23,553 nucleotides of DNA. It comes from Pelargonium nanum (Eukaryota > Streptophyta > Magnoliopsida > Geraniales > Geraniaceae). Position 1 is the first letter of the stretch, and every line of letters begins with the position of its first letter. Under the pieces are notes generated by a model. The model did no database searches. It saw only the letters and a list, made by a program, of their open reading frames with translations, and was not told the DNA's origin. This document shows positions 1 through 9,681 of the stretch, piece by piece. Made by a program: the position numbers and the translations under genes. Location of the stretch: contig JAYMTF010001413.1 of NCBI GenBank assembly GCA_036897485.1, positions 1-23,553 of the forward strand, in the 5' to 3' direction.

Positions 1-170
1 CTTATAAGCTGAAAAATGAGAAGCTGGGTACCCCCAACTTATTTTTTATGGCTCATAAGCATGAGCTTATAAGCACTTTTAAATTTAACAAACAGGCAAC
101 TCGAAAAAAAGAGTCGTTTTAGTACTCATAAGCCCGTTTGACTAACTTATAAGCCTAGACAAACACCCTC
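1..170. mobile_element. hAT-like MITE, right part only (cut by window edge)
   Basis: This stretch is built of repeated short palindromes of the type GCTTATAAGC and CTTATAAGCC, and it ends at CAAACACCCTC. On the other strand that end reads GAGGGTGTTTG, which resembles the terminal inverted repeats of many small non-autonomous hAT-type elements in dicots. The left end lies outside the window, so the flanking target duplication cannot be tested. No coding capacity is visible. Confidence 0.55.
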
Positions 171-253
171 TTAATCTATTCTCAAACATATATTACTCCT
201 AATAAATACTCCAATTTTCGTTGAAGAGTTGGTTCAAAGATGGAGAGTATTGA

Positions 254-616
254 TATGGAAAAAGTGTAGGCAGATTTGAAAACAGTGTTGGCAGAGGCAG
301 AGCAATCTTATTTAAACTGGTAAAACTTCTCCCAGATGATGTTTTGAAAGAAATAAGGCGCCTTCAAATGGAAGGAGAACCCATATTTATTCCTTCAAAC
401 ATTCAACAACAATATTGCAGATCCAGATTTCAATATTCTTCTTCTAAATCTCAACAAATTCCTTCAAAGATGGAACATCAACAACTCAGCTCAACACTTC
501 ATTTGAAGATGGATTGAATTGCGTTTGATCACCGCTCAACACACCCATGGGAAGAAGAACGAAGATTAGGTGCCAACTGGGAGTTTGCGGACCCGCTTAG
601 GAAGCCCATGGTTTAG
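254..616 (+). pseudogene. Gene-like fragment, unidentified
   Basis: One forward frame stays nearly open for about 120 codons in AT-rich DNA, which is unusual here. It is interrupted once. It has no plausible initiator near its left end; the first in-frame ATG is at 367. The translated text includes a hydrophilic stretch LLPDDVLKEIRRLQMEGEP and a C-terminal part WEFADPLRKPMV. I do not recognise a family. It may be a decayed exon of a host gene, a captured fragment, or chance. It lies next to a MITE end, which fits a decayed region. Confidence 0.3.
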
Positions 617-1100
617 ACCGAAAAAAAGACGGATTGTATTTGTTTATTTGTGCATCACTCTTCATTATATATATATATATTGGAGGTTTTGGTTTTGGTT
701 TTGGTTTGGCTTGGATTTGTATCAGATTTTGGATGGATTCTTTCTAAAGAGATGGTTTTGTATAATTTTGAGGAAGAGCTTGAGAGTGGTTCCCTTGTAA
801 TGCAGTTAGTTATCTCTCTTTTCTAATATCATAAACCAAAAGAAATTACTGTTTCATATTCATATTCATTTCATCAATTCTCAGTATAATTTTTTGATCT
901 TCAGCACACAAATTTGAAGAACAATCAAATAAATGGTGTGCTTGGTGCTTCTTCATCATCACTAAACAAAAGACACCTTATCAAGAGCCTAAGTCATATC
1001 AAAACACAAGAAATTTCATTCAACTTTAGAACAATTAAAATCATATTAATCTGATTACAATAATTACATCACAACAAAATTCAAGATAGATCACACTTAC
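617..1100. other. AT-rich non-coding stretch with simple repeats
   Basis: This stretch holds a TA dinucleotide run near 668-680 and a (TTTTGG)n-like run near 690-708. Otherwise it is AT-rich spacer. It may include the 3' part of the minus-strand transcription unit, because a good minus-strand donor site (GTAAGT at 1100 downward) points into it. I could not identify the matching acceptor. Confidence 0.4.
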
Positions 1101-3895
1101 CAAACATGAGAGTGATTCCATATGTGGCTTCCACAATAAATAAACAAAAACCATAAACCACAATAAAGCTTCAATGTAAGATCAGAGCCTTTCTACTTCT
1201 ATTGACTTTCATCCTCCAGCACACATTTCCGAGAACTTGACTCATCTGTAAACCAAAGGATGAAACAGATTTAGTTGCATCAAAATGCACCATCTCAGCT
1301 TCTAGTTCTATGATAAAATGGCATACATCAGTTCAGGCACACTGAATTGAAATTAAAAAGTTTCATCAGCAAGTAGAATTTTACATTTAATTTGCACAAA
1401 TAATCACAACATTATATACCCTGAGAAACTAGGTCAAAGTAAAGAGGAAAAGAAAAGATCCAACATCGAAGCATTGATCATATAAATCATGAATGATTGC
1501 AATATCTCAATAAAAAAATGGTTATAATCAAGCACATGTAAAGTAAGAATGTAAGGATTGTATGTAGCATTAAATGTATATGATGTACATAATAAGGATT
1601 GTAAATAGCAAGCATTAAATATGTATATATATATATAGAAAAAGACATAAGATAAACTATATGAACATAATTGGTGCGACTAAATAAGATCGTCATGTCG
1701 TTCCGGAGATCTCAGGCATACAAGTTGCTCGAGACATGGATAGTAGCATAATTTGAGGAAGAGATGCGTAGAGTTTAATTCTAAGAAATTAGTACATAGC
1801 TTGTTTTCATCCATGGGGGCATAGTTCAGTATCAATCTCCGCATTGTCCAAAGAAAAAAAGAAACAAAAAACACTCCATCTGTTATTAACTAGAGTGAGA
1901 TCAAAATCTCTTTCAAGAATCCAGATTCTCCCAAAACCAGAGCTTGGCTTGGCAGAAAAATGAAGCAACTTGTATGTTGGAATCACACTTAAACTTGAAA
2001 CTTAATAAAGAGGAGGCTACTATATATGTAGTTAGTATAAAAATGTTAGCAATATGTGATCATTTTCATATACAAAATGTCCATGTGGCACTTTAATTGA
2101 AGCAGTTTGGAGAAAATGACTCCCAAGCATCAAATGAAAAGGGGTAAAATCATAGTATATCTACGACAATTTGATACAGAAGCTAGCTACTTGGTTACAT
2201 GGAGACCATCAGGAATACTTACAAGACCAGAATGGTAAGAAGATAGTCTAGGCGACATAGGTATACTTTTGAACATCTCACTATCAACACCCATGCTGCA
2301 AGAAATTCAGAATTGTTATGATTAATTTCAAGTAATGATGGAACCAAAATTCACTTAACAACAAGCATCCTCAAAATTTTAAAGAGAAAAATGAACCTTT
2401 TGGAACTGATGCATAAAGGAGAGGGACAAGAAGAAGAGGACCGTCAATTCATACCAAGCATTTTGTTCTGCTAGTGCCCCCCAAAAATTGAGTTCACAAG
2501 TTTGTTATAAAAAGGGGAATCCAAAAAAACATTAATTAGCTAACACTGAGAGCTTGATTTATGGAAAAAAAAAAATAGAGCTTCAACTTGGGGCATAATA
2601 TACCATCAATTGATTGAGATGGAAGAAGAAGAAGAGAACAAGTCAAGAAGCTAACATTGCCAATTTACAGTAAGAAAACTTCAGTTAACCAATAAAACAA
2701 GAATAGAGTAATTGGGACTCCATAGCAATGTTTTTGGTCTGCTACCTCCACCATCCTGAAAAATTCAGCAGCAATACAAATGACTTGATTTTATAAACTT
2801 CATAAATATAAAGTCCCAATTTCACCTGTTATGTCTCACTAGCTAGTATGAAAGAGCACATCCATTTGGGTCTGCAAGCAACTCAGTCTTCAATAAAAAG
2901 CAAATCGTGTCAAACGAATGTCAGAACAACTTTCAACTAGATGTTAAATATCAAATGATAGTAAGACCCCAAACCTACATAAGAAAACAAAACAATCTTA
3001 ACATACATTAGCTAAAATGGAAAGAACCAACAAACATTGCAATCTAAAGTTAAAATGTAGGCTGAATCAATTAGATTTCCTTTCTTTCATCTCTGTCTCA
3101 CCTCAAAGAATACTATAGACTGGCCTAAAGAAGCTTCGTTGAAAAGAAAATGCATTGAAACTAATCTACACAAGTACCTGATATGTATTATCACCCATTA
3201 GGAGCCTAAGAAGTTGGTCTGAATCAAAACAATTGACTTCACATATGTTAATTTTTGCATCCCCACATGTTTTCTGATTATAACAGAAACAGCACTGAAA
3301 CACATATATGGGAAAAACCTCAATTTCAAACACTATCTCAAACAATAACTATATCAGATATAAACTCTTGTCATGCATAAAAAAGATAGATAGAGCTTAA
3401 GAATATACCAAAATAATGAAACTGAAAAAAAGAAAAAGAGATTGTGACCATTTCAAGATAAGCTGAAACTGAAGCTACAAATTTACAATTCAATGAAACA
3501 ACAGATATATCTAGAGAGCCTAACTTGTTTACTTTGACAAATCAGCCATCACTGAAATAAATTGCTTCAGTAATCATTGTGAAGCAATTGACAAGGTTCA
3601 TGAAGTAAATTGCTAATTCACACATATTGCATTATGCAATTACTCAAGGATTGGCAAGAGTAGCTAGAGAAAGATTAAATAATTTGAGACTGGCAAATAC
3701 TACCTGTTTCTGGAATTTCAGCGAGCTTCAATCGTCGGAGCTTCAAACCAGATTGAAGATACAATCGATATCTCGACCGAATTTTGGGAATGAGATCGGA
3801 GCAACAATCGCGAGAGCTACAGAGGAGATTGTAGCTTCCACCGTGAGATTGATACGTTAGGGCATCGCTTGTGAGAGAGACAAAATGAGTGCTGT
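1101..3895 (-). CDS. Intron-rich minus-strand gene, unknown product (partial model)
   Basis: Exons supported by good splice sites, in transcript order, are: about 3895-3704 (donor CAG|gtag); 3218-3178 (acceptor ttgattcag, donor CAG|gtactt); 2871-2840 (acceptor gcttgcag, donor TA|gtgaga); 2295-2223 (acceptor ttcttgcag, donor CTT|gtaagt); and 1245-1101 (acceptor gtttacag, donor gtaagt). The middle three chain in one frame from an ATG in the second exon and read MGDNTYQ, TQMDVLFHTSY and MGVDSEMFKSIPMSPRLSSY. The last exon can end in SSSRKCVLEDESQ followed by a stop if one base or a small exon intervenes; I cannot place that piece. A donor inside the last exon region would put an intron in the 3' UTR. 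I recognise no family. A long non-coding RNA is the main alternative. The exact ends are unknown. Confidence 0.42.
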
Positions 3896-3968
3896 GCCTA
3901 TAACGGTAACATTTGGGGAAGAAGAATTAAACGTCGTCGTATTGATGGTTAGCTTATTATTTCCATTA

Positions 3969-4362
3969 GGTAAAAGATCTAAACTGGTCTCTGAACTTTA
4001 CAGTTCGTGCCATTTTGGTGTATGAACTATCAAACGTGTCATTTCAGTCCAAAATATAGGCGAAAGAGCTATTATAGTCCAAATGTTTCCAAAAACCGAG
4101 CCCCGTCAGGACATTCTGTCAAAATACTGACGGAATTCGTTAAGTCTTGATGACGTGGATTTTTTTTATAAAAAAATTAATAAAAATTTAACGGTTCCAT
4201 CAGTGATTTTGACGGAATGTCCTGACGGAGCTCGGTTTTTGGAAACGTTTGGACTATAACGGCTTTTTTGCCTATCTTTTGGAATGAAATGATACGTTTG
4301 ATAGTTCAAGAACCAAAATAGCACGAACTGGATAGTTCAGACACCATATTAGACCTTTTTCC
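3969..4362. mobile_element. Mutator-type MITE with long terminal inverted repeats
   Basis: Two arms of about 175 bp are inverted copies of each other. The left begins GGTAAAAGATCTAA and the right, read on the other strand, begins GGAAAAAGGTCTAA. Shared inner blocks include CAGTTCGTGC, GAACTATCAAACG and GTCAGGACATT. The loop is roughly 4147-4189 and AT-rich. The element is flanked by the identical 9-bp direct repeat TTTCCATTA at 3960-3968 and 4363-4371. A 9-bp duplication is the hallmark of the Mutator superfamily. It encodes nothing, so it would have moved with a transposase supplied in trans. The arms have diverged, so the insertion is not very recent. Confidence 0.88.
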
Positions 4363-4371
4363 TTTCCATTA

Positions 4372-4809
4372 CGGTGTGAAACTCTCATGTGCAAGGTGAA
4401 ATCCAAGGCCCCCAACCTAGGCTTTGCTCAATTGTGTACTACTTTGTGTTATACATTATTGAAGCTCATCTACTCACATAAAATTCAATCCATAATATTT
4501 TAAGTGCGAAAATCTATACACAAGACTACTATAACAATGCGTAAGCCATTATTTTTTTTCTTACCCGTGACGAAAGAAAGCGTAACAAAGGAAGGAGAAA
4601 CACAAACAATGCGTCGAAATCTCGAAATCTTTACTTCCTATAAATAGTATAATGTAAAATACAAGAAGATTTACACTTGTACAAAAAATAAAAAAGAAAT
4701 CAACTCAAAATTGACACCAATGGATGTGTTGATAAGTGAATTTAGGGCTTAATTATCTCTACGAGGATTACGAACTTATTAAAAAAAATCGATAAAAAAT
4801 AAAACTACA
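4372..4809. other. AT-rich spacer, nothing recognised
   Basis: I see no open frame or repeat of note between the MITE and the small peptide gene. The part adjoining 4810 would hold the 3' UTR of that minus-strand gene. Confidence 0.5.
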
Positions 4810-5281
4810 TTACTTCTCATCTTTAGCTTGGGATGGTGCTGCTGCTGGGCCACTAGACAGCTTTCCATCGTGATCAGCAAATATTTTGCTACAAACAAAA
4901 TACAAACGAAAACACCAATTGTTAATCATAATCATAATCATCAATTATCACATGTTAATAAAAACAGAAACGTGACATGCAAACTAAAGAAAGCGACGCT
5001 AGCGACGGATATGCGAGAACATATTCAATATAGTCGATAAAACTAAAGAACGAGAAGTTAATGATACGATTAATTTCAATCATAACCATTACATGTTCGG
5101 AAGAATTAGAATTAATTTACGATACTAACTCAATTCTATCTTGAGCCCATTTTCTCCACGAATCGGGGGAGACCGGAGGTTCGGCTTTGGGATCCTCTTT
5201 AGCCGTCACTGAATTGTTGGTTGATATCATCACTAATATTAAAATTAGACACAGCTGAGTAAAATGAACTACCTTGCCCAT
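4810..5281 (-). CDS. Small secreted peptide precursor (76 aa), two exons
   Basis: Exon 1 is 5281-5130 and exon 2 is 4888-4810. The 241-bp intron has donor GA|gttagt and acceptor tttgtttgtag, and the joined frame is exact (152 + 79 nt = 77 codons with TAA). Residues 1-27 form a classic signal peptide: a short basic start, a hydrophobic core QLCLILILVMI, and a small-residue end SVTA before KED. The mature part of about 49 residues is hydrophilic and cysteine-free. It has a central amphipathic stretch SWRKWAQDRIDKIF and an alanine/proline-rich tail ending KDEK, which is not a canonical KDEL signal. A TATA-like TATAAA lies on the minus strand at 5394-5389, about 110 bp before the ATG. I recognise no named peptide-hormone family. 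Coding status rests on splice sites, signal peptide and TATA; the function is unknown. Confidence 0.68.
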
Positions 5282-5388
5282 TGTCTTATGTGTTATATTT
5301 TTCTTTTTTGTTAATGATATGTATTAGTAGTTCAAAACAAAAAAAAAATGTTTGTTTTTTGATTCAAATATGATCAAGTTGGCAGCTC

Positions 5389-5394
5389 TTTATA
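5389..5394 (-). promoter_or_regulatory. TATA-like box of the small secreted peptide gene
   Basis: TATAAA on the minus strand lies about 110 bp upstream of the start codon at 5281. That would place transcription initiation near 5360 and leave a leader of roughly 80 nt. The assignment rests on position and motif only. Confidence 0.45.
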
Positions 5395-6290
5395 TCATGT
5401 TTTCGTTTGCTAAAAACAGTACAATCCATTTACGGTTCACGTTTACGTCGTAAGTGACCGGAGAGATTGCTTTCCATGTTTGCCATTTTCTCGCAGAAAT
5501 TTGCGTTATTTGCTCGGTAAAGTACTATAGAAACAAGTCAATATTTGAATATTACGTATTTGTTTTATGGCAGGATCGAGATATAGGAGATTGTAGTTGT
5601 AGACGACGACAAATGATCAATTGTCAATAGACAAACAAATAATATGAGTCAAAGATGATAGTTTTAGTTAGGGGTTCCTTTTAAGTTTTAATTGTAGGAT
5701 TTTGAAAATGTGGATTTGAGATATTGTTTTTAGGTTTTGGGAATAAGTTATTGGCACTATACAAATAATCTCAAACGAGTACAAAGAACACGATGGAGGC
5801 GTCGTCGATCCGAGAGACGCTTAGTTGATTCGTGGAGTGGGGTTGACAAGAGCATCTGACTGAATATGACGCTTCCAGGTGGTTTGAGCTCCCCAGGCTA
5901 GAGGAGTGGAAAATCATGCCTCAAGTCTAATTACGTGGGTTGATGCTAAGAAGTCTCAAATTGTGAAAACGATTCATGAGATTAACATCATACAAATGTT
6001 TCGAGCAATATATACAAGCCGAAGGGGAGATTTTCAGTGTCTTTGCCTTTTGTCTTGTGGTCTTTTACATAACCAACTTACAGGTGGGCGACAGTTTACC
6101 CACTAGCTGGTTGGTGAATTAGTAGATCCTTTAATTTTATATCAGACATTGTCATTCAAAATCTAATTTGAGTAAATAATGTTCAATCTCTAGAGTTAAA
6201 AAAATTACATGTGCCACATCAATTTTATTTAACTTTTTATTTTAACACGGTAGTGTCAAGTTGTGTAATTAAATAATTATTTTTAGATAC
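5395..6290. other. Intergenic stretch, no supported gene
   Basis: A 66-codon open frame at 5906-6106 (+) shows no domain, good start context or splice evidence. The stretch near 5780-5930 is richer in G+C than its surroundings and could be a decayed exon, but its frames are broken by many stops. I make no call. Confidence 0.4.
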
Positions 6291-6385
6291 CACCTAGGGC
6301 GTGGGTCAACTAGTAAGGGTTGTTCTAGCTTAATTTGAGGTCTCGAGTTCGAGTCTCAGGAAATGCAACTGCGTCCGACGTCATT
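6291..6385 (+). mobile_element. tRNA-derived SINE-like fragment
   Basis: A box-A-like segment (TGGGTCAACTAG, 6302-6313) is followed about 33 nt later by a good box-B-like segment (AGTTCGAGTCT, 6346-6356). This is the internal RNA polymerase III promoter layout of tRNA-derived SINEs. The segment does not fold as an intact tRNA gene as far as I can see, and it continues into GGAAATGCAACTGCG, which fits a SINE body. No clear tail or target duplication is visible, so it is an old or partial copy. Confidence 0.5.
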
Positions 6386-6644
6386 GCAAAATTAATTTCA
6401 ATCAACGGAGAAGACTAAATCGACCCAAAAGTTCAGTTCAAGGATCTAACTATTTTTTTCCTTCAAAATTTAAAAACTAAATTGTAGATTTTTTAAAGTT
6501 GAGTCACCTAATTGATATTTAACTCTTCATATATTTGAACAATTATGATTAATATCATTTGGTGGTGCCTTGGTCACCATACTTTGTTTCTCCTTCATTA
6601 TCCACAACTTTCTGTGGACTGTGGCCATGCTGACCATTCACTGT

Positions 6645-6708
6645 CTCTCTTCTCTTCACTCCTTTTCCTCTCATTTTCCTTCCATTTCTCTCTCTACCCA
6701 TTCCTCCC
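6645..6708 (+). promoter_or_regulatory. Pyrimidine-rich leader of PSB33
   Basis: The 64 bp before the PSB33 start codon are almost entirely C and T, with repeated CTCTC and TTCCTCT blocks. Such Y-patch leaders are common around the transcription start of plant photosynthesis genes. No clear TATA box sits at the expected distance; an AT-rich CATATATTTG near 6528 is the nearest candidate. Confidence 0.45.
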
Positions 6709-8369
6709 ATGGCCTCCACAACCACTCCCTCCAACCTCACTTCCCCTTTCACCCCTCCACGCGCTTCCCTCTCTCCCCGCAAGCCCACCACGCGCCGCCA
6801 CAACCTCCCCCTCCTCCCCTCCCCCAACCTCCACTCTACCCTCTTCCACCACCACAATGCACCCTCTCCCCCGATTCCCAAATTCTCCTGCAAGGCCTCC
6901 TCGGAAGTTTCAATCGCCGAAGAATCACCAACCCCTTCCTCCAACTGGGTCCCAGTGGTTCCGCTCTCGGCGCTGCCGAGAGGGGAGCGGCGCGTGATTA
7001 TCCAGGACGACGAGACGATTCTGCTGCTGTGGTACAAGAACGAGGTGTTCGCTATAGAGAACCGGTCTCCGGCGGAAGGGGCGTACAGTGAAGGCTTGCT
7101 CAACGCGAAGCTGACCGGCGACGGTTGCATTGTTTGCCCGTCGACGGACAGTACTTTTGATTTGAAGACCGGAGAAATTAAGGAATGGTATCCGAAGAAT
7201 CCGGTTCTGAGGGCGCTCACGCCTCCGTTGAGGACGCTCTTCACCTACCCTGTGAAGACCGATGAACAGAACATTTACATTAGCGTACGAGGTGTTCGAT
7301 CAAATGCCTCAGCGGAAATTGTGTTCAGTGGAAAGGCTCAACCTGGGTTTACTGCAACTGATGTCAATGTGGATGAGGTAATGACATTGATTTCATGTTT
7401 GAATGAAGATTTGCCTATGTTGTTGATGTAATTGTCTTGTAATTGTATGATTTTTTATGACCCTTTTGCTTGTTTGTGAATTCTGAATCAGAATAAACCA
7501 TCCCTGATAGTGAGAATTAGATTTCGATGCTAAAGTAACAATCTTGGAATAGTATAATCATCGATGACGATGATAGTTATGCTTATATTGGTAAAATAGA
7601 ATTGTTTTTTGTGTGTGTTGTTTGAGCATTTCTTTTTTGTTTTGATAGGTTGTATTTGAATTTAGAATTAGAAGAAAACCTTCTATGAGATTTGTTAATG
7701 TAATAGTCTAGTAATTGTATGATTATAGATGACCCTTTTGCTTGTTTGTGAATTTTGGATTAGAACAAACCTTCCCTGATAGTGAGAATTAGATTTAGAT
7801 GATAAAGTAACAATTTTGGGATTGTATAATCATCGATGATGATGATGCTTTTGCTTATATTGGTAAAATAGAATTGTTTTTTGTGTGTTGTTTGAGCATT
7901 TCATTTGTGTTTGAATTTAGAATTAGAAGAAAACCTTCTATGAGATTTAGGATTAGAGTTCGATGTTAATGTAATAATCTGGTAATATCTTGATGAGTGA
8001 TGACTTGTTTGAATTCTGAATTGGAACAGAATCCTCATTGGTAGCCAGATTTAGACTTTGATGTTAATGTAATAATATTGCACTCGAAGTCTTATGATGA
8101 GTGAAGGTACTTTTATGTATAGTTTCAAGATGCAATTGTTATTTTGTTGTTTTGAGCTATTCGAAATTTGATGGGTTCAGGTAAGAATGATCGTAGATGA
8201 GGATGAAGGGGGTTTTGGTTTCACTCCGAAGAATGAATTGATAAATGGGAAGGCTGCTATAATTGGGTTTCTGTTGTTGTTGGATTTTGAACTCTTGACC
8301 GGTAAAGGCATTCTTAAGGGAACCGGGTTCTTGGACTTTCTGTATGCCGCTACAAATGCTTTCAAGTAG
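6709..8369 (+). CDS. PSB33: PSB33/LIL8, photosystem II-associated thylakoid protein
   Basis: Two exons, 6709-7377 and 8181-8369, join in phase 0 (GAG|gtaatg ... ttcag|GTAAGA) to give 285 residues, close to the Arabidopsis protein. Residues 1 to about 61 are rich in Ser, Thr, Pro and basic residues and act as a chloroplast transit peptide. Residues about 79-195 form a Rieske-like fold (WYKNEVFAIENRS, then GDGCIVCPSTDSTFDLKTGE at 137-156). The two Cys-X-His type ligand pairs of true Rieske proteins are not intact: the first site has neither Cys nor His, and the second keeps C143 but lacks the His. An iron-sulfur cluster is therefore unlikely. A membrane helix follows at about 246-262 within ELINGKAAIIGF, which resembles the helix of light-harvesting-like proteins. 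The known role of the family is to stabilise photosystem II supercomplexes and energy distribution in thylakoids. The start gives the expected transit peptide. Confidence 0.95.
7427..8085 (+). repeat. Degenerate tandem repeat filling the PSB33 intron
   Basis: The intron (7378-8180) consists largely of a repeated unit. Copy 1 (about 7427-7698) and copy 2 (about 7699-7955) align at a constant offset of 272 bp: GTAATTGTATGA at 7439 and 7711, TCCCTGATAG at 7501 and 7773. Later indels reduce the offset to 255 at the shared ACCTTCTATGAG. A shorter third copy (about 7956-8060) and the beginning of a fourth (about 8061-8085) share GTTAATGTAATAAT and weaker matches. Copy 2 is roughly 90% identical to copy 1 by eye. 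Confidence 0.85.
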
Positions 8370-9681
8370 GCGTTTTCGTGCTTTCTTCTTTCTGGGACGA
8401 GAAGCAGATTTTGTATCCCCAAAGAGGTAAATTCTCTGTTCAGTCAAAACACGTTGTGATGTTTAATCTCTATAATCTTTTAAATGCAATCCTTTCTTAT
8501 TGGTGTATACGTCTTAAATGTAATCGAATATTTTACTCAATCCGTGTAACTAATGGGCATTACTCAAATCCGAATGACATTGCTGAAGATTTGTGATTCT
8601 TATTAAATTGCTCAATTTTGGTGGTTAGCTTGGTATCTCATGGTGTTTTGAAAAGCTTGCCATTTGCATTTGTGACACTTTTGCAACTATGCATTATATG
8701 ACCTTGGACATTATTGTAATCATGTTGGGTCGGGTACATAAATCGTTTAGCAAAACTCTTTGTGATCCTCTGCTCGTCTTCTCCTCTACTTCATGATTTT
8801 GCATTGCCATCTATATCTTATCGAAAAACTTGTTTCGATCATGTCCTTACAGCCTTCATGTTCTTGTAATATGTTCTTCATCTCGTATTTTTATTTTCTT
8901 TGCCCATGATTTGTCCAGGGTCATCTGAATTTCATTACCTCAATATTGTAGTATATTTGGACAACATAACAATGTTTGTCTTCTAGAATCAAAAGAATGC
9001 AAGTGAAGCAATACAGTTATTTTAAAATGGAAGAAATATTTTCTAAAACTCATGATATGAAAAGTTTGAGCATATACCATTATCTCGTGATATTAGAGCT
9101 TTGTGTTTACACTTGAAGATGTTAGCTAGCTTGAGATTTGTTCCAAGAGAAAGAAATAAAATAACACTTTTATATGCCACATGTTTCCTATATACAGAAA
9201 AAACATTTTTGACCTTAGAAATTGAATGTTTATTTTAATCTTGTTTTGATCGAAACAAAACAAAACAAAAGAAATGGGCAAGGTCTTGAACCAATGAGAC
9301 ATGCAGATGAGAAAGATAGGAGTGGACCAGAATATTCACTCAATTTGAAATGGAAACAAAATCTTTGTTTGGTAAAACAATTATTTCTAAACATCATCTT
9401 CCATGATCCGGTCAACTTAGTTTTTTATTTATTAATTTTTAAAACTGTAATAATAAATGACATTTGATCGATTTTATGAGCATTTGAGAGTTGTGAGCCA
9501 TGTTATTTATGTTAGGATATTTAATTGTATGTGAACTCTGTTTCGTATAAAATGTGCAAATTATCATTTATTTTAATAAAATTGCTAAAAAAATTGTAAC
9601 CATAAGTTTATTCGTTTTATTTTTTTATTCTATTTATTTGATTTATAAAGTATATAGTACTATCATTTATATTATCTAATA
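8370..9681. other. PSB33 3' region and spacer
   Basis: The first few hundred bases should be the PSB33 3' UTR. The rest is AT-rich without a supported gene. Open frames near 9222-9467 overlap on both strands and look accidental. An imperfect palindrome GTTTTGATCGAAAC lies near 9242-9255, followed by a CAAAA run. Confidence 0.45.

Noticed and set aside
1420-1422. Single-nucleotide exon that would bring the last exon of the left minus-strand gene into phase
   Set aside because: An acceptor and a donor flank one G here, but such exons are extremely rare; a missed ordinary exon is much more likely.
2390-2410. 9-nt microexon TTCCAAAAG in the left minus-strand gene
   Set aside because: It keeps the frame, but the exons on either side also join in frame without it and nothing else supports it.
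6302-6356. Possible tRNA gene
   Set aside because: Box A and box B are present, but the surrounding acceptor and anticodon stems do not form, so a SINE fragment fits better.
6545-7091. Two further plus-strand open frames of 150 and 173 codons over PSB33 exon 1
   Set aside because: They are frame-shifted shadows of the PSB33 exon, made of Pro/Ser/Leu-rich translation of its CT-rich leader and transit-peptide region.
6555-7244. 229-codon minus-strand open frame antisense to PSB33 exon 1
   Set aside because: It is antisense to a clear exon whose GC- and proline-rich coding bias leaves other frames open. No domain, and the content is low-complexity Gly/Arg/Glu.
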